Part shown: piece by piece, positions 14,445-17,238 of the stretch | Numbering within the stretch: the stretch's first letter is position 1 | How the letters are laid out: every line of letters begins with the position of its first letter | From: an uncultured Ruminococcus sp. | GTDB lineage: Bacteria; Bacillota; Clostridia; Oscillospirales; Ruminococcaceae | DNA length: 17,238 nt | Assembly: GCA_946612185.1 (NCBI GenBank) | Contig: CAMOEP010000012.1 | Location: 1 to 17,238 of the forward strand | Direction of reading: 5' to 3' | Position numbers and translations under genes: made by a program | Notes under the pieces: generated by a model | Told to the model about the DNA's origin: nothing | What the model saw: only the letters and a program-made list of their open reading frames with translations | The model's database searches: none

Positions 14445-14511
14445 ATCAGGAAAAATATCTTTCTGCTCCTGATACTTGTGTTAGTGTTATCCTGCACAGC
14501 GCTTGTGCAGG
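14445..14511 (-). other. Two hairpins in the cyclophilin-murA gap
   Basis: Minus strand: CCTGCACA-AGCGC-TGTGCAGG (14511-14491), a perfect 8-bp stem, then ATCAGGA, 15-nt loop, TCCTGAT (14473-14445), a perfect 7-bp stem ending about 8 nt before the murA ribosome site. Neither has a following T-run. I see no convincing murA promoter in this gap, so murA may be read from the upstream cyclophilin promoter through these structures. Confidence 0.5.
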
Positions 14512-14527
14512 TCGGTATTCAGAAGCA

Positions 14528-14680
14528 TTATTCAGCGGAGGTTTCCGCAGCTTCAGTTTCAGCAGCTTCTGTCTCGTTCTCAGCCGCTTCAGTTTCAGCT
14601 TCATTCTCAGTAGTTTCAGCCTCAGTCTCAGCCTCGGCAGAAGTTTCGCTTTCAGACTCAGCAGAAGCAGTATTGCCGTC
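14528..14680 (-). repeat. Low-complexity coding repeat, tail of the cyclophilin lipoprotein
   Basis: The last 47 or so codons (residues about 487-533) use almost only Glu, Ala, Thr and Ser with a few Asn. The DNA is made of near-repeated GAAACTGAAGC and GCTGAA units. Such a stretch is prone to length change by slippage. In the protein it would be an acidic, disordered tail. Confidence 0.75.
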
Positions 14681-16129
14681 GTAGTCGCTCATATACCAGC
14701 GGACTTTTCTGCCGTCGTACTCACCGATAGTCACGCTTTCGATAGTAACAGGCTCAGCGGGCTTATCGTTGTCACCTGTCTCCACCTCAGAGATGCGGAA
14801 AACTATATCCAGACCGTCAAACACCTGACCGAAAACGGTATAGCTGCCGTCCAGGAAAGGAGTACCGCCCTGATTCTTGTAGACTTCCTTGGCATTGTCG
14901 GAGAGTCTGTAGCCGTACTTTTCAAGGTCAGCGATCTCCTGATCGGTATACTTCTCGCCGGTAACGATATAGAACTGGCTGCCGTCTGTAGCGGTAGAAC
15001 CGGAGTTTGCGTAAGCAATAGCGCCGGCAGCATGAATAGCGTGGGGGTCAGTACCGCCGTCGAACTCGCCGCCCCATGTAGACTCACCGCCAGTGCCGTC
15101 GCCGTTGGGGTCGCCGCCCTGGATCATGAAGTCTTTGATGATGCGGTGGAAGGTAAGACCGTCGTAGTAGCCGGACTTGGCAAGTTCCACGAAGTTCTCA
15201 ACGCCCTTGTCAGCGTACTCAGGGAAGAAGCGGATCATAACGTCGCCGTAGTCCTTGATCTTCATGCACGCAACTGTATCGCCCTCCTTGATATCTGAGA
15301 AGTTCACCAGGTCAACGTTCTCAACAGGGGGAAGTGTGGGTTCTTCGTAGTCGTAGTCGCTGATAAAGAATCTGCACTCCTCGCCGTGGTACTCAGTGAC
15401 CTTAACTGACTCCATGATAACGGGAGTAGTGGGCATATCGCTGCCGTCAGTCTCAACGTGCTGAACATTGAAGATAACGTCCAGACCGTCGATGACCTGA
15501 CCGAAAACGGTATAATTGCCGTCCAGGAAGGGGTAGCCGTAGCCAGCCTTCAGGATAGCCTGCTTAACGTTGTCGGAGAAGTTGTAACCGCTCTGTGCAT
15601 AGGAATCAAGTTCCTCGGCGGTCATGGGCATACCTGTAACGACGTAGAACTGGCTGCCGTTAGTAGCGGTAGAGCCGGAATTTGCGTAGCAGAGCGCACC
15701 GGCAACATGGCTGAGGTGCGGGTCAGTGCCGCCGTCGAACTTACCGCCCCATGTGGACTCGCCGCCGGTGCCGTTGCCGCTTGGGTCGCCGCCCTGGATC
15801 ATGAAGTCCTTGATGACACGGTGGAAGGTAAGGCCGTCATAGTAGCCGGACTTAGCAAGTTCGATGAAGTTCTCAACGCCCTTATCAGCGTACTCAGGGA
15901 ACAGTCTGAACTTTACAGTACCGTAGTCCTTGATATTCATTTCAATAATGGTATCGCCCTCAGCAGGTGGGGTAAAGTTCATTATCTCCACATTTTCCTG
16001 AGTAGTTTCATTCTCAGTCTGAGAGCTGCTGCCGCCGTTGCCGGTATCGCCGCCCTTATTATTTCCACATGAAACGAAAGCAGCAGACATAGCCACAGCC
16101 AGGAAAGCAGCAATTATTCTCTTGTACAT
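14528..16129 (-). CDS. Secreted lipoprotein with two cyclophilin-type peptidyl-prolyl isomerase domains
   Basis: 533 residues from the ATG at 16129 (GGAG 8 nt upstream; six more in-frame codons upstream lack support). It has a basic N-terminus and hydrophobic signal, then FVSC with C21 as the likely lipidated cysteine; Phe at -3 is atypical. A Gly/Ser/Asn-rich linker leads to two cyclophilin domains (about 55-250 and 278-475). Each has FHR(V/I)IKDFMIQGGD (102-115 and 327-340), including the catalytic Arg and Phe, the GGESTWGG segment, GSQFY and VFGQV. The position of human CypA W121 is Phe, as in cyclosporin-insensitive bacterial forms. It ends in a Glu/Ala/Thr/Ser-only tail (about 487-533). 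It probably folds exported proteins at the outer face of the membrane. Own promoter; murA follows. Confidence 0.92.
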   Translation of the reverse strand: MYKRIIAAFLAVAMSAAFVSCGNNKGGDTGNGGSSSQTENETTQENVEIMNFTPPAEGDTIIEMNIKDYGTVKFRLFPEYADKGVENFIELAKSGYYDGLTFHRVIKDFMIQGGDPSGNGTGGESTWGGKFDGGTDPHLSHVAGALCYANSGSTATNGSQFYVVTGMPMTAEELDSYAQSGYNFSDNVKQAILKAGYGYPFLDGNYTVFGQVIDGLDVIFNVQHVETDGSDMPTTPVIMESVKVTEYHGEECRFFISDYDYEEPTLPPVENVDLVNFSDIKEGDTVACMKIKDYGDVMIRFFPEYADKGVENFVELAKSGYYDGLTFHRIIKDFMIQGGDPNGDGTGGESTWGGEFDGGTDPHAIHAAGAIAYANSGSTATDGSQFYIVTGEKYTDQEIADLEKYGYRLSDNAKEVYKNQGGTPFLDGSYTVFGQVFDGLDIVFRISEVETGDNDKPAEPVTIESVTIGEYDGRKVRWYMSDYDGNTASAESESETSAEAETEAETTENEAETEAAENETEAAETEAAETSAE

Positions 16130-16222
16130 TAATTTCACTCCAATCAATGAAATTTACGAAAAATTATCCTCCATTGTGCTGAAAACAAGACATAAAAGAG
16201 AGTATTATATTTCAGCCTAACT

Positions 16223-16251
16223 ATTATACTACATTATTCGGAATTTGTAAA
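16223..16251 (-). promoter_or_regulatory. Promoter of the tandem cyclophilin gene
   Basis: Minus strand TTTACA (16251-16246), a 17-bp spacer, TATAAT (16228-16223). Start expected near 16216, giving a leader of about 87 nt before the ATG at 16129. Confidence 0.85.
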
Positions 16252-16281
16252 TACTTTCCGGACATTTTTGGTTATTATCCG

Positions 16282-16309
16282 AAAAACAGGCTATAAAAAG
16301 CCGGTTTTT
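16282..16309 (-). terminator. Terminator after the degenerate cyclophilin gene
   Basis: Minus strand AAAAAC, one mismatch, GGCT, loop TTTTAT, AGCC, mismatch partner, GTTTTT: ten pairs with one mismatch and a T-rich 3' side. It lies 19 nt after the stop codon and before the next promoter, separating the two cyclophilin genes transcriptionally. It could work on both strands. Confidence 0.7.
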
Positions 16310-16328
16310 CTATCTACTTTACTATCAG

Positions 16329-17132
16329 TTATTGCGCACTATCCGCCGCATACTCACCGATCGTAACGGAAAGAATCTTCACGTCCTCGTCCGGGTTCAT
16401 ATAGTAGCCGTTGCTGGAAGCCTGGAGGGAGGAAAGTTTTTCCACCACATCAAGTCCCTCATAGGTCTGACCGATAACTGTCATCTGCTGGGAAAAGTTA
16501 GGAATACCGCCGTATTTTATGAAAGCGTCAGTAATTGTGGTATAGTCGCTTGCGTCCAGCATTTCCTTCTTCATATCCTCGGTAAATTCGATAGTATTTG
16601 CGGCAATGAAGCGGCTGCCGTTGTAGTACTCGCCGCCGCCCAGGAGTTTCTGGGAGAAATTGCGGTCGAGGGAGGTGTTCATCATCATAACAGCGCCTTT
16701 GAACGGCCATAGATCCTGTGAAAGTTCACGGGGAACTCTCTCGGATTCCGACCCGGCAGCATCAGCGGAAAGGTCGCCGGAACGTTCCTTGCTGCCCATA
16801 CCGGCATAAACGCCGCTGTCGGAATTGAACACATAGGTATCATCGTAGTGACCGCTTTCCGCAAGGCGGATAAAGTTCGCCACGGCTTTGGGAGACTTGT
16901 CCGGATAGAGGACGAAGCTGAACTGACCGAGGGACGTAGTAACGGTAGCAATGGGGTCGCCTTTTTCCGGGGCACGAAGCTGCACAAGGTCAACGGTATC
17001 CGGGTCAATGGCGATATACCGGTTATTGTCCTCCCTGACCTGGGCTGCGAATATAAGAGCCAGTGACAGCAGGAACATGACCACGGCAGATATAATAATG
17101 ACCCTTACCGCAGGGCTGCTTTTAGTCTTCAA
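16329..17132 (-). CDS. Membrane-anchored cyclophilin-like protein lacking catalytic residues
   Basis: 267 residues from the TTG at 17132, which has GAGG 8 nt upstream; the frame is open to the window edge, but no other start has a ribosome site. A single N-terminal membrane helix (about 10-31) is followed by an extracytoplasmic cyclophilin-like domain (about 55-262) with recognisable ends: LGQFSFVLYPDKSPKAVANF (68-87) and VIGQTYEGLDVVEKL (219-233). The active-site segment differs: where active members read FHRxIxxFMIQGG, this one reads FNSDSGVYAGMGS (102-114), so the catalytic Arg is Ser104 and the Gln is Met112; GSQFY is GSRFI. It is therefore probably a non-catalytic binding or chaperone module, though another use cannot be excluded. 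It sits upstream of the active tandem cyclophilin, behind its own terminator. Confidence 0.85.
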   Translation of the reverse strand: MKTKSSPAVRVIIISAVVMFLLSLALIFAAQVREDNNRYIAIDPDTVDLVQLRAPEKGDPIATVTTSLGQFSFVLYPDKSPKAVANFIRLAESGHYDDTYVFNSDSGVYAGMGSKERSGDLSADAAGSESERVPRELSQDLWPFKGAVMMMNTSLDRNFSQKLLGGGEYYNGSRFIAANTIEFTEDMKKEMLDASDYTTITDAFIKYGGIPNFSQQMTVIGQTYEGLDVVEKLSSLQASSNGYYMNPDEDVKILSVTIGEYAADSAQ

Positions 17133-17238
17133 TAGTAACACCTCAAAAGCGGACTTCAGCCATTGACCGAAGCCCGGAATAATTATAGGCAACACCGCAC
17201 AGAGATTGTGGTGCAGATGCGCAGTCAGATTTTTCGGC
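17133..17238. other. Edge region, no complete gene; possible dispersed-repeat fragment
   Basis: This stretch upstream of the last gene has open frames on the minus strand but no ribosome site or recognisable protein. It contains TAGGCAACACCGCA at 17186-17199, a 14-mer also present in reverse at 10749-10762 in another intergenic gap. That suggests a repeat continuing past the window edge. Low certainty. Confidence 0.3.

Noticed and set aside
13759..14472. Plus-strand open frame of 237 codons opposite murA
   Set aside because: No ribosome site, no recognisable domain, and the minus strand encodes a complete MurA with all key residues.
14267..15298. Long plus-strand open frame of 343 codons opposite murA and the cyclophilin gene
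   Set aside because: It is antisense to two well-supported genes, has no ribosome site, and its Ser/Val-rich product is the mirror of the Glu/Thr/Ala-rich minus-strand codons.
17133..17238. N-terminal extension of the last gene to the window edge
   Set aside because: The frame is open, but the only start with a ribosome site is the TTG at 17132, and a membrane anchor begins right after it as expected.

Overview
The window looks like a chromosomal piece of a Gram-positive clostridial bacterium, most likely a Ruminococcus or close relative. This is an inference from several signs: a Firmicute-order S10 ribosomal operon with an attenuated leader, strong AGGAGG-type ribosome binding sites, sigma-A promoters with 16-17 bp spacers, several TTG starts, a YtrA-type GntR regulator with its ABC cassette, and an intergenic palindrome built of short AATKCGT units. 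Almost everything is on the minus strand; only one regulator gene is on the plus strand. No rRNA, tRNA, CRISPR array, transposase or prophage gene was seen. Read along the minus strand from the right edge, the layout is as follows.

(1) 17238-13052, envelope and folding block. A membrane-anchored, catalytically degenerate cyclophilin-like protein ends at a terminator. A promoter then drives a lipoprotein with two cyclophilin domains, followed by murA and a two-way terminator.

(2) 12997-10762, a YtrA-type operon. A GntR repressor, an ABC ATPase, an ABC-2 permease and a 68-residue membrane protein lie under a promoter whose start point is covered by a perfect TTGTATTA-N6-TAATACAA operator.

(3) 9802-10670, plus strand. 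An XRE regulator has two matching ATACW-TTT-WGTAT half-palindromes in and just after its own promoter. It converges on the ABC operon.

(4) 9670-6832. A histidine phosphatase, a polytopic membrane protein, an RluA-type pseudouridine synthase and luxS form a tight cluster ended by a strong terminator.

(5) 6810-2817. An M23 peptidase with LysM and G5 regions, an unrecognised four-helix membrane protein and an NSS-family sodium symporter are spaced as one operon.

(6) 2816-2661, a palindromic dispersed-repeat candidate that starts exactly at the transporter terminator.

(7) 2555-1, the S10 operon start: promoter, about 310 nt leader with an internal terminator, then rpsJ, rplC, rplD, rplW and the first 50 codons of rplB. 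Two gaps in this operon carry unexplained hairpins.

The genes are mostly familiar housekeeping functions. The least expected signals are the structured spacers in the S10 operon, the degenerate cyclophilin beside a duplicated active one, the twin operators of the XRE gene, and the palindromic element. I do not see a clearly new defence or mobile system.
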